Source: Bursaphelenchus xylophilus (taxonomy: Eukaryota; Nematoda; Chromadorea; Rhabditida; Aphelenchoididae). From it: a DNA stretch of 64,000 nt. Below, piece by piece: positions 11,501 through 22,032 of this stretch. The position numbers were made by a program, and so were the translations under genes. Each line of letters opens with the position of its first letter. The stretch's first letter is position 1. Under the pieces are notes generated by a model. That model had not been told where the DNA came from, made no database searches, and was given only the letters and a program-made list of their open reading frames with translations. The stretch lies in contig CAJFCV020000004.1 in the NCBI GenBank assembly GCA_904066235.2, positions 5,332,001 through 5,396,000 on the forward strand. The letters run 5' to 3'.

Positions 11501-14500
11501 AAGGTGAGTGAGTTATAATGGGCTTCCGAATATGCTCAATGACAGGTACCGGGATATGAGTGGATTGGCCGACAAACGGCGAGAATTGATCTCCAAGATG
11601 GCCAACTTTGTTTCAATGCCATTGACTTGCTTCTGTTTGGCGGGAGAAAAATGTGCTGACGTTGTTATTGCTCAGATGGTGGCTGATATTCGGTATGAGG
11701 TTTTTACTTTAAGAGGCTTAATTTTCATTGGTTAGATGTTATGCGCGGTATTTTAGATACGATGCCAATGCTTTCTGTTCGATCGAAGCGGACCTTTTTG
11801 GGGAATCTGAATTGGTGAACAAGTTTATGTGGGCTCTGAATTCAGTTCTTTCTTCCGATAAATTATATCACCACAATGATAGCGTCGCCAAGATCAACGT
11901 CCATCCAGCCAATCGCCGTCATGCCCGCACAAACAATCGTGTCCGGACCCCCATTTGTCTGATAGATTCGGCCAAGACTTGTCATCAATTGTTGGATGAA
12001 TCCAGCGATCTTTTTAAGACTGGCCCCAGTCCTTTATTTGTGCTGATTCCAAACAAAATGAACAGTGATATCTCCGAAAGTTTGGAGATAATGGGAACAC
12101 AACTGGCCGATCGTTTTGATGGAATTTATATTGGAATAAAGGGTGTTGAAGAAGAGGACGTTATGAACAATGATTTGGATCGAAGTCGACTGGAGTAAGT
12201 TGCTTGAATTTTTGGTTTTATTCTTTTAGCTCGAATCAATTGGATCAAGTTTTGCACGAAATTTGCACAGGCCAGATGGGCACCAACTATTCAGATCTTA
12301 AAGTGCGGATATCCTTCCTTTGTGACGATCCGTTATCAATACAACAAGTACTAACACCGTTACTGGATCAAGTTGTTCAAACTGATGATTCGGGTATGTT
12401 GATAAGTTACAAATTTAATAACAACTTTCGGGTTTTCCCTTATGTATAATAATGTTTAGGTGGGTGTTTTTGTGTGGACGTCTCCCTGTCGTCCGAACCG
12501 CTGAATGCGCGAGTTGGCCTTCAATGTGGATCATATCATCATTGGCTACTCTCGAAATGGCAATTGAATGCTTTCAATGGTCACATATTAGTTTATTCGC
12601 CAAACAGAATGGCTTCGTGGAGACATGCCGAAGCATCGGTTCAACTACTTTTGGATGCGGCTTCCTTCTCCATACCCTCGCCATCAAATATTTTGGAAAG
12701 GCAGAACATGGCCAGAAGTATAATGCTGATCGCTGTCGACGAACCAAGCAGTTACTTTAAGGATAAGGTGAGTATTGGTTTGACATAAAATTTGTTTATT
12801 TTGTATACATGGTATAAATTTCGTTTTCCACTTCAGGATTCCAGCCATCTCCTGACAGAAGGCGCTCAACTCGCTGAGAAGATTGGATGTAAATTTATGG
12901 CCATCTCCTCGTCGATGCCTCGAACTGCCCAATTTCAGTTCTACAACACTTTCTTCTCACAAATTATGCACCTTCCGCCCTTCCCCGACATCACCTATAC
13001 CGTGTGCTCCCAGAATCCATCTTTGTTTGTCAGCAAAAGGTAGATCGTAGTCATTGAAAATTTATGACCTTGAGGGCTTTTCCTTTCTTTCGGGGTTTAG
13101 AACCCTGGATAATCGCCGGAAATGGATTTTCTTGATATCTTGTGGCTGTGTGGCTCGATTGTGTCTTTCCACCTATATTCTAAAGGGGGGGCTGACCCGG
13201 AGGGCTTGGTTGCGTGGCGTTTCCTTTCCGGCCAAGGGGAGGCTGGGGCTTGTCCAGAAACCTCTCACGCCCCGAACAGCTGGGATTGCCAAAAGCGGGG
13301 TTATGGCCGTTTTGGCCCCGACCCCGCTCCTCCGAAAACACATTCCATTTTTCGTTTTATATTCACTTCAATGGCATTATAAGGAAGGAGGCCAAATCAA
13401 GACGTTTTTTAAGACCGGAATATTTTCTTTTCTCCGCGTCTTCGGCTTCATAATTCCGCGTCGTCGTGTCATGCCCTAAAGCTGGCTTCGGAGTCTTTTG
13501 TGTGCGTGATTTGGTCTTCTTCTCTCGAACCGAGGCGGGTTTAACATTATACAACTAAACGTTAATGCCTTGCCAATCTTGTTCTATCCTATGATTACTA
13601 TCACTGATATTTTTAAAAGATTTTTATTTGGAAACCCAAAATCTGACGTCGTTTTGGTGTCACATGTGCTGCTGTCAGTATGGCGTTTTGGGAGCTTCTT
13701 TTCTTTACCTGCTTCCGGAACGAGTTTTTTCCCCTAATTTAGAGATTATGGGGATCATTGGGACGTGGGAGGAGCCGGAATTGGTCACCTATCATCGAGC
13801 ATTTTACGATGCTGTAAATGTTTGTTCTAACCTCCGTTTCTTCAAAAATGTGGCTTATTTATTATGCCAAGCTGGTTATTTTTCTGCCACATTATGCCTA
13901 TTGTTCTTACCTCGGGACATTTCTCTACGAGCAGGTGTTTCTGGATGTTGATAGTTTGCATTGCTAGTGGAATCAGACTCTCCGGAGTAAGTGGTATGGC
14001 CCGGGCTTTGGCCGTGTCCACCATCCTCGAGACACACGCATTTCCGGGCCCTTGATTATTTATTCGCTAAACATTTGTTCGGAAGTTTTAAATTAAAATT
14101 TTTTGCGGTTGTCTCGGGAACGGTGCGCGACTCGCGGCATAAAATACTCGGGGCCAATTGCTAATTCCGCGCCCCAGTGACCAGTGAAAGTAATTTCCCC
14201 GCTTCCGGCAAACCATTAAAATTTAGGGGCCTTTAATTACGGGGGTGAAGATTGGACACAATGTCGTCGGAAGCCATCTATTTTTTTTGAGGTGCCCTTA
14301 CGTATATGTTGTGTATACATATACATTACATATGGGGGAAAGTAATTAGTACCACGCGCTGCGTCAGAATTGACAATTGTGTCACGATTCCCTTCTCGCA
14401 TTGTGCTCTCGGTTTGCTGACGCTGCTGACATCAAGGCCTGAAGGCGTTGTTCCGGCAGTTAAGCGTGCGCCGAGATCCGGCCGGCTTTTGCCCTTAGGC

Positions 14501-16826
14501 ATTGCGGTTTAAGGGCCACTTTGTTCCTTTTTCTGGACGATCCTGGCGTTTTCTCGGAGACTGCGCGAGAGGGGATGTCTCTTTTCGGGATGGAGGCGGA
14601 CAAAGTCAGCCCCTGAGGCAGGCCAGTCAGTCTTTCCCACCGACCTGTCTCTTTTCGTGTTTTCGCGCGAGTTCGGACCATGACTTGGCCTTCCTTCTCC
14701 CTTAATTAGATCGTTTTTCTTTCCTCGACTGGCTGCCCGTCTAATTTGCCAGAGGGGTTCGTTTCGTGGTGACTTCATCTCTGACATGTGTGGCCTCTAA
14801 TTATCTTCATAACGAGGGTTTGATTTATGGAGGGAAGAAATGGCGAAGGGATACCAATTATTGAATGAAGATTCGTACCAATTACGTCCAGATTGGGGTT
14901 TAATTTATGGCCATTTGTCGGGGCGGGTGCGTAACGCGGCCAAGTCGAAATTTTTTTTGTTTATCATTACGTTTAAGTAGTTGTGTTTCTGTTTTTAGTG
15001 GCCATATTTTAGACGACCAACGTACTTCAATAATTCCACAGTGACAGGATCGGCGCTTACCTTGCTGAGTAATCACAGTAGTTCGGGTTCCTCATCGCTT
15101 TTATCGTCAAATCCTTCTTCCGCCCAGAATACAACAGCCCAGTGTTCTCAGATACCATCTCTCAATCACGAACCCCTCACCTCGTCTACTCCTCCTTTAT
15201 CAGCCAGATCCGCTGATTCTCGAAATCAGCCCGTTGCCTTCAACGAGGACATGACGAATCGATTACGGAGACCTTTGTCGGCCATTGGAAGTTTGATGAG
15301 TGCCTCACAATCAGCCGAAAATGGATCCCAGTCTTCTCATGAAGAGCCGGGAGATGTTTTGACGGCCGAGGGTCTCTCCAGGAACCTCAGGTTTAGCCCG
15401 TCGAAGTTTAGAAGGGTAAGTTTTTGGGTTATTTTCGAGAAGATATTGTTTGAAACCATTATTTTTTTATTCATTTCAGTTATTCCAACGAAATGCCGGC
15501 TCTGAATCCTCGGCCTCAGCCGAAGAGAAATCCAACAAGAAGCAGTTGCAGCGATCGTCGACGGTGGACGGAGGTGAGTGATCAGCCGACGGTCCTCTCT
15601 TGTTTTCCAAGGGATTCCGTCTTAATCCGAGGGATTAAACTCTTTTGGTTGTACTTTCAAAACGTTTTTCTTTTTCCTGTTGTTTATTGTTGCTGGTGGT
15701 TGTGGTTTTGTAAGGTTGTTGGTAATTTAGCAACCAAAGCGGAAGTAGTTCCTGCCTCGGAGTTGAACGGCTTCACTTCCTACATCAAGGTGCCCGATAT
15801 CAATTCCAATAACCTCAGTTCCCTGGATCGGCAGCCAAGAAAACCTCATAAAAGTCGTTCGGTGGAATCGATTGGAGAGATTCAGATGACTCCAAGGATA
15901 GAACAAGTGGCCAAAGATGATGAGAATCAGAAGCCAATAGAAAGGGGGCGTCAAAGCAGAATGAAAAGATTCACCCATCGCTGCAAAGAGTTGACTACCA
16001 AGGCCAGACGAAGAGGCCATTCGATGACTCCGAGGATCAGTAAGTGGTGTTGTAACTCTATTGTTATCATATCTGAGGGAATATAAGAACAGTTTGTAGC
16101 CTTACTTTAGATCTCATTTCAGGATCCCCCACATCCTCGGCCCCTCATTCACCTTCTGATTTATCGTACTCATCTGAATGCAAAAACGGTGATGATATTC
16201 CTTCTTTCCTGAGGGCATGCGTTCAACATATTGAGCGAGTATGTTTGTTAAGAGTTGCTTTTACCTAGACTTTATTTTAGTATTATTATTTTTTGTTTTA
16301 GGTGGGAGGTCTGGATACCGAAGGTCTTTATCGGACTTCTGGAAATCAAGCCGAGGCCAATGAAGTGGAAGCGTATTTTCGAAGGACGGGTCAATTCAAA
16401 AGTGATGTAGAACTTTCAAGTGCCGTTACCGCTCTCAAAAACTATGTAAATGCGTTTGCGGAACCATTAATCCCCACTCGTCTCCATGAAGAGATCATCA
16501 ACATCTTCTCTGATCGGGATGATGTGTACGACAGTAGACCTCTGGAGACCAAATCATTGGACCGATTGCGTCGATTGTTTGAAAGGGAACTTCCTCGAGT
16601 CAATGCCCGGACCTTGATGTTCTTATGTGCCCATTTATGTCGGGTCGCGGAGAATCGAGCACGGAATCTGATGCCCACAAGTAACCTGGCGCTGATCTGG
16701 AGTGCCAGTATCTTCCGTCCTGAGCTTACTTGTGTGAGTAAGAGCGCCTCACTGCTCGCCCGATATCATGTGGCGTGTTATTTCTGCATCAAACATCATC
16801 ACATTCTGTTCTCTTTCCCTCCCTAA
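8589..16826 (+). CDS. p190RhoGAP (ARHGAP5/ARHGAP35 family), complete
   Basis: Seventeen phase-consistent exons (8589-8798, 8886-9119, 9250-9531, 9596-9741, 10045-10409, 10985-11262, 11325-11503, 11546-11692, 11736-12194, 12230-12393, 12460-12767, 12837-13039, 15013-15415, 15480-15573, 15731-16039, 16123-16238, 16302-16826) encode about 1473 aa; human p190A is about 1500. Order: N-terminal GTPase-like domain (P-loop GAVGVGKSVF, NDHxLYWGEV-like block NGDHWLYWGEV, G4-like ASKCD), FF-repeat region (residues about 300-700), pseudoGTPase region (HILVYSPNRMASW, LLTEGAQLAEKIGCKFMAIS), a Ser-rich linker, and a C-terminal RhoGAP domain with the arginine finger in GLYRTSGNQAE (R about 1310). It should switch off Rho at the plasma membrane and cytoskeleton. 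Intron 1 appears to use a GC donor (CAG|GCAAGT). The acceptor at 11736 could instead be 11756. Intron 12 (13040-15012) is about 2 kb and shows no exon. Confidence 0.92.
10455..10909. mobile_element. TA-flanked MITE in p190RhoGAP intron 5
   Basis: The 455-bp element has near-perfect terminal inverted repeats: GTGCCCGACAATTAAAAGTG on the left, and its complement CACTTTTAATTGTCGGGCAC on the right. Similarity continues inward (gagcccgatattgccct against agggcaatatcgggctc). It is flanked by TA on both sides (10453-10454 and 10910-10911), the target duplication of Tc1/mariner-type elements. It has no coding capacity, so it is non-autonomous. It sits wholly in an intron and leaves the gene's phase intact. 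Confidence 0.85.
13040..15012 (+). other. Long intron 12 of p190RhoGAP, no exon seen
   Basis: The intron lies between AGCAAAAG|gtagat and ccatattttag|ACGACC; the phase matches (2 then 1). Several GC-rich open frames occur on both strands but none continues the p190 reading or shows a domain. It is much longer than the gene's other introns (35-600 nt) and may hold regulatory DNA. Confidence 0.6.
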
Positions 16827-17986
16827 GCTGATCTCTCTAGTGTAATTTGTAGGTAATGTATGGCTGTAACAGTAAGATGACCGATGTTTACTGCCCGATT
16901 AGTCCTGTTATAACGTCATCTTCTCCCCCAATGTTATGAGTACCTCTTCTTTCAACTTGTTTTTTTACATCGCTCAGATCCTCTGCCAGGTATCCCCCAT
17001 CTGATGGATATATGTAATCCAATGTAATTTATGTCGATTACGGTGCTTTTGTCCATTCGGGTCTCTAATTCTCCTCCAGTGTGCCAATCTTTGTTTAAAT
17101 CTCTGGGCATTGGAAGATTGTAATGTCTTTTCGAACAAATGCCTCCGGTTAAAATCGAAAATCCAAACTCTAAGTCGCACTTTAATTAACTTTATTTGTA
17201 CAGTTTATGTATTTTAATAAAGCATAATCTCTTCGTTCGGTGGCAGTGTGGTATTTTTGTTAGAGACCATAGATAATAGACGTAAATCGATTTAAAATTT
17301 GTAGGGAAATAAACAAATCATTCATAAAGATGGTGACTGGGGCTCTCGGCTTTTATTTTTGCTGTTAGGTCGAAGTTCGGTGTACAAATCGGTAATGAAT
17401 TTTAAAAGCCGACATTTTTTGGCACTGAAATTCTATGAAGCAGTAAAAATAAAAGCCCAGAACTCCTGTGGCCATTTTTACATGCGCGCGAAAATTCAGG
17501 TTACAGCGCGAAAAAATGCGACAACATTCTGGTGATCGCTTATCCGGGTTTCCCGTACTCGGATGTTGGATTTTTTGACGAGATATTTTTTGCACAAAGG
17601 TCACTATTATTGAAATTATTGTCCTTATAATTCTAAGTCATACTGAAAAGCACTGTAAATTTTAATAACAATACTAATTTTTTTATTGTTTTGGGTTTTT
17701 CGAACATAAGGAATTCAAATGAATTTTTATATTAATTTTACATTTTTTCTTCATCTCAAAATTTTCAGTGATTTTCAGCATTACTAACAAGTATAACGAT
17801 AATAAAGATAATAGCATTGCACAATTGATCTTTAATTATGATGACAGAACGGGCTCACATGTCAGCGATGTTATCGCAAACTACAAACAAGAAGGCCGAC
17901 TTGTTTATTTCCGTGTTTGCAACCCTCCTGACGGTTTTATATCAGATTGGGGAACGTATTTTGCGTTTATTTTACTCTTTTGAACG
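16827..17986. other. Intergenic region between p190RhoGAP and the first dehydrogenase
   Basis: Contains the p190RhoGAP 3' UTR (AATAAA at about 17216) and AT-rich sequence before the next start codon. No gene is recognised. Confidence 0.55.
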
Positions 17987-20972
17987 ATGGCTCTTCGTTG
18001 GGGAATTATTGGCTGTGGATTTATTTCCAATGATTTCGTTCGGTCGCTGAGTGTGGCCAAGGAGAATCATAAAGTAAATAAATATTTGTTCTGACAACTT
18101 CGAACGTGCTTTAGGTAGTTGCTGCTGCTGCAAGCACGCTGCAACGAGCTGAAGATTTTATTAAAAAAGTTGGGTTAACGAATGTCAAGGCTTATGGAAG
18201 TTACGATGAATTATTGGCTGATAACAATGTTGGTATGTCTTACAATTATACTTCCCAGTTCTTTTAGACGTTGCATATATTGGATTACTCAACGATTGCC
18301 ATGTAACCTGGACAGTAAAAGCAATAAAGGCTGGGAAACATGTTCTTTGTGAAAAACCCCTCGGGGTAAATGTGAAAGAAGTCAAGCTGATGATCGAAAC
18401 TGCTAAATCTGAGAAGAAATTTCTAATGGAGGTAAGTGTTTAATGACGTCTTTTGGCTCGCAGCTCAGAACATTCAGAAAAAAATATTTTTTTTTGAGTT
18501 CTTGGGCCTGAATTGTTGGTATAGGTTATCAAAACATGATCCCAATTTTTTTTGCCGAATTATGCTCGAAAGATAAAAATTTGCATACCGCAGTTAGCGG
18601 TGTCTTGAAGTCTACAGTGGCCATGCTTTTTACCTAACGAGGAAAGTACTTCTATGGGGTGTGGAGTTATAGGTCGAAAAAATTCGCAAAAATTTTCTGA
18701 TTCAGAATATATAAAAATTAGCTGCCTAATTTTGGTCTATCAACGAGTTTTATCAATAAATGTATTTCTCGAGGAAAAAAACTGCGGCAACAAAAGCGCG
18801 CTCGGTCTCTTCCTTCGGAAGAGAGCGGTGTGGCCGAGTGGTTATAGCGCTAGATTGGGAATCCGAAGGGAACGGGTTCGATTCGTTTTGCCACACTAGA
18901 ACCCATTTATTACATTGGAGCTACTTCTAACAAGGGAAGTCACTTTTTTCGCAGACGGACTTTGGAACGAGACCTAGTAGGTTTCAAACGTGAAGCGCCT
19001 GCGATCATAAAACTGATTTCCAAAAGTGTTTACGGGACTTCTCGGCCGAGAAAAACGACCGCAAAGTTTAGCCGAAATGAGCGAATAGCCTCCTCAAAAG
19101 AAACAGCTTATTTCATCTGCAGTGGTGGCCGAGTGGTCAGCGCGCTCGTTTTTTGCGCCAGAAGACGTGAGTTCGACTTCGGCCGTCTGCGGATGCATTT
19201 CTTTTGGCCATTGAAATAAATAGCGAAATGCCGTTAACATCGCATGTGCAAACTATTAGCAATTTTTAATAAAACACGAATTTAGAAACTATATCTTCAT
19301 TAACCCAGGCCTGTTTTGACTTTACAATATTCATGAACATTCAGCTTTGAATTTATGTTTAAATTACTGTAAAAAAATTAAAAAAGTGTATACATTTTAT
19401 TTTTACATACTAAATCAATATTTACGAACCAAAAAGAAAATAAACTGCGCAGAGGATCGAACCCGCCCCTTCTTGCGCAAAAAGCGAGCGCACTGACCAC
19501 TCGGCCACCACTGCAGATGAAGCAAGATCTTTCTTTTGAGGAGGCTATTCGCTCATTTCGGCTAAACTTTGCGGTCGATTTTCTCGGCCGAGAAGCCCCG
19601 TAAACACTTTTGGAAATCAGTTTTATGATCGCAGACGCTTCACGTTTGAAACCTACTAGGTCCCGTTCCAAAGTCCGTCTGCGAAAAAAGTGACTTCCCT
19701 TGTAAGGTGTAGTTGTAATCTAATTTGATATTTTAAGGCTTGTCAAGGACTCAGAATTTATTTTAGCACAAAACAAAAATTTTTTATTGGTAAAAACACG
19801 GTCAAAAAGACACTTGCATGGTGTCGCGAGAAAACTTCTGAGGTCAAAAACATGTCATCAGACCAAAATTAGGCAGCTAATTTTTATATATTCTGAATCA
19901 GAAAATTTTTGCGAATTTTTTGATATATACCTCGACCGGTAATTCCACACCCCATAGAAGTACTTTCCTTGTAAAATACGGTTTTTATATTTCGATCCCG
20001 TTCTTTCGAAATGGGGCAAAAAAAATTGCTTACTTTGTTAGTTGTCGGATCGAATTGAATATGTGCATTAATGGCCTAGAGCATGGTGAAAGTTGATTTC
20101 AAAAAAAAAACAAAACAATTTGCGTCCGGAGTTTTATGATCAACAGCGGTCGGGGTCAACACAAAATCATCAATACCGCACCGTGAAAAAAACCCCCATG
20201 CTTAGGTATTAGCAGTATGACATCACTGTTATTCCAGGCATTCTGGTCTCGCTTCTTCCCGGTTTGGTTGGATATCAAGGAGAAGATCGCTGCTCGTGAT
20301 CTGGGCGATTTAAGGGTGGTTAATATCAACTTTGGAGTATTGTTGGCTGATACTAGGAAGGACGTCACCAAAGGATCGACTCCCTTGTACGATATTGGTT
20401 TATATACGGTGAGTCTGGCATTATATGCCTTTGGGAAGAAGCCCTCGAGTGTCGATGCGATTGGGGCCAAGGACAAACACGGTGCAGATGCTTGGGCCAA
20501 TATTACTCTTCAATTTGGAGACGATCAAAGGGCGGTTTTATATTACGATGCCAATAATCGGCCTGTGAACAATGCTATTCTGAACTTTGAGAATGGAAGT
20601 ATTCAGGTGAGCAGAAGATGCGTAAGAGGATAATTTTGTAGATACCCGACTTCTTCTGGTGCCCCAATGAGTATACCTTGATCAACCGAAAGACTAACGA
20701 ACATACCACCATCAGTCATTCATACCCCGGAAGCCAAGACAATTATCATTACAATCACAGCTCCGGCCTCAGTTATGAAGCCGATCATGTGTACAAGAAG
20801 ATCCAGGAAGGTAAAGAAATTTTGATTTTAATCATACTCTAGAATTAGACATAGTAGTATACTTTCAGGTCAAATTGAGAGCGAAAGGATGAGTCATGAC
20901 GATTCGGTCGCCATCCATGAAGTCTTGGAGAAAGTCAGAAAGGACCTTGGTGTAGTCTTCCCTCAAGATTAG
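17987..20972 (+). CDS. Dihydrodiol dehydrogenase-like oxidoreductase (Gfo/Idh/MocA family), copy 1
   Basis: A homologue of trans-1,2-dihydrobenzene-1,2-diol dehydrogenase (DHDH), an NADP-dependent oxidoreductase of dihydrodiols and sugars. Six exons (17987-18073, 18115-18232, 18268-18431, 20238-20606, 20642-20810, 20869-20972) encode 336 aa, the family's usual length. Seen: N-terminal Rossmann motif [17 protein letters not shown], the family motif CEKPLGVN with the expected catalytic Lys, [21 protein letters not shown], and the DHDH-typical C-terminus LGVVFPQD. Intron 2 is only 35 nt; intron 3 is 1.8 kb because it holds two nested mobile elements. The next gene is a tandem paralogue with identical exon phases. 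The substrate in the worm is unknown. Confidence 0.9.
18828..18896 (+). pseudogene. tRNA-like sequence (degenerate, SINE or MITE-borne)
   Basis: A perfect 7-bp acceptor-like stem GTGTGGC/GCCACAC encloses an A-box-like TGGCCGAGTGG and a B-box-like GGTTCGATTC. The T stem forms as AACGG/TCGTT, but the anticodon arm pairs poorly and the total of 69 nt is short for the Leu/Ser-type A box. A decayed tRNA or a tRNA-derived pol III promoter is more likely than a working tRNA. It lies within the outer mobile element. Confidence 0.5.
19119..19190 (+). pseudogene. tRNA-like segment in left arm of inner MITE
   Basis: Has the A-box-like TGGCCGAGTGG and a weak B-box (GAGTTCGACTTC) between GCAGTGG and CGTCTGC. 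It is more decayed than the right-arm copy; its acceptor stem has two mismatches. Confidence 0.45.
19449..19514 (-). pseudogene. tRNA-like segment in right arm of inner MITE
   Basis: Read on the minus strand: GCAGTGG pairs with CCTCTGC (one mismatch). A-box-like TGGCCGAGTGG, B-box GGGTTCGATCC, and an anticodon-like arm CTCGC/GCAAG with loop TTTTTGC. At 66 nt it is too short for a normal tRNA. Best read as a pol III promoter-bearing module of the mobile element. Confidence 0.5.
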
Positions 20973-21112
20973 AGGTCTAACCGATGCCCTTTTCAAAGAA
21001 GTCAAGTTTTCATAACAAATAAAAAATCTGCAGAGCTCTTTGTTTATTTTTATGATACTTTAAAATCGAAAAAACTAGGGCTTTTTTAGCTTAAAAGTCG
21101 TCAGCTTGACGC

Positions 21113-21385
21113 GGCAGTCACGTTGTCAAATTGGCGTCATTTTTTTGTTATGACAAATTGAGTCTTTTTTGGAAAACTTTTGTAGGTTTTTTCCAAAGAA
21201 TCCGGGAATTAAAAATTTTAGGAACAAAATTATTCCTTTTTGTCAAAACATCCGATTAAATAAAAAGTAAGACGTGTTGCGACTAATATTAAAGGTATTC
21301 ACCGTAGTCTTTGAAAGCATATATCAGAATTTTAAATTTGACCAAACGACGGCAATTTGACGTCATAATAAAGAAATATGACAAT
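21113..21385. mobile_element. MITE-like repeat, copy B
   Basis: Starts cagtcacgttgtcaaattgg and ends caatttgacgtcat. It aligns by eye with the reverse complement of 4766-5065 in the TFIIE intron, with scattered mismatches and small gaps. Non-coding. Confidence 0.6.
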
Positions 21386-21852
21386 AATGGCATCTGCCCA
21401 AAACGGTTTCTGCCCAAAATGGATGGACACGATATTTCGTTTAATTTATTGTATGGTTCCAGATGTTCTTCATCTTATTAGGAGAGCAATCTTTACTTTG
21501 AAGTATGGGCTTTCATGATCCGTCAAAATTTTCAAAATCGGATTAACAGATTTTGACAAACTTTGGGATAAATCTGTTTTCAGAAAAGTGATTGGTTCAA
21601 ACACTGCCTTAAAGTGATCTTGGATCTCAAAATTATGCGAAATTGCGTAAAACAATTTGTTGGTGTTTTGTTTACAAGTTTTTGTGTCCCTTTTTCGAAA
21701 GCTTGTTTATTTCGGAATGTTTTTGTTTCTCTTTTGCATTTAGAAATCTAGAGACTTTCATAAAAACCTTTCTGGTTCTTCTTTTATTTACCCTAAATCC
21801 CCCAAGGTTATCCAGAAACCAGTACTTTTTTGTTTCTAAAGAGTAACTTCAT

Positions 21853-21968
21853 CGGACTTTGTTTGTCGATCCTTCAGGATTACTAGTCGCGCCACAAAGT
21901 CCGTAGAGTTTTGTACAGTACATTCATCCCTTTTTTCGCACGCGCCGCTGCTTATGGCGTGACTAGTA
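21853..21968. repeat. Cluster of inverted repeats upstream of dehydrogenase 2
   Basis: Two interleaved pairs: CGGACTTTGT (21853) with ACAAAGTCCG (21894), and TACTAGTCGCGCCA (21881) with TGGCGTGACTAGTA (21955; one mismatch). They could form a cruciform or be the ends of a small element. Confidence 0.55.
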
Positions 21969-22032
21969 CTTGATTTTGTTGTCGTATTTGGTTTAATTGC
22001 GACTTTTTTTCAGAAATTAACTCAAGGCGAAG

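Larger units (their letters stand above)
18931..19702. mobile_element. Inner palindromic MITE (TAA target duplication) nested in the outer one
   Basis: Arms of about 260 bp at 18931-19190 and 19449-19702 are inverted copies (CAAGGGAAGTCACTTTTTTC at the left end, its complement at the right). TAA flanks both ends (18928-18930, 19703-19705). The ends CAAGGGAAGT resemble the outer element's C(A/G)AGGAAAGT, so both likely belong to one superfamily. Each arm carries a tRNA-like segment. Open frames on the two arms look alike only because the arms are copies; they are not a gene. Confidence 0.82.
18638..19971. mobile_element. Outer palindromic MITE with TAA target duplication, in dehydrogenase-1 intron 3
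   Basis: The left end (CGAGGAAAGTACTTCTATGG) and right end (its complement, ending in CTTTCCTTG) form inverted repeats of about 100 bp that continue through the stretch reading gcaaaaattttctgattcag. TAA directly flanks both ends (18635-18637 and 19972-19974). The centre is occupied by the inner element at 18931-19702. A 3-bp TAA/TTA duplication is typical of PIF/Harbinger-type transposition. No transposase is present. The real element before insertion would have been about 560 bp. Confidence 0.8.
20973..22032. other. Gap between the tandem dehydrogenases, with repeats
   Basis: Holds MITE copy B (21113-21385) and a cluster of inverted repeats (21853-21968). A tttcag site (about 22010-22015) just before the second gene's ATG could be a trans-splice acceptor. 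No gene is seen. Confidence 0.6.

Noticed and set aside
13054..13479. Open frames in the long p190RhoGAP intron (up to 141 aa)
   Set aside because: No splice-compatible continuation of the p190 frame, no domain, and flanking exons join perfectly without them.
18828..18896. Functional tRNA gene
   Set aside because: The acceptor stem and pol III boxes are good, but the anticodon stem does not pair properly and the length is too short.
18962..19671. Two similar proteins of about 85-97 aa on opposite strands (both begin [11 protein letters not shown])
   Set aside because: They are the two inverted arms of the inner MITE and run through the tRNA-like segments; conserved only because the DNA is duplicated.
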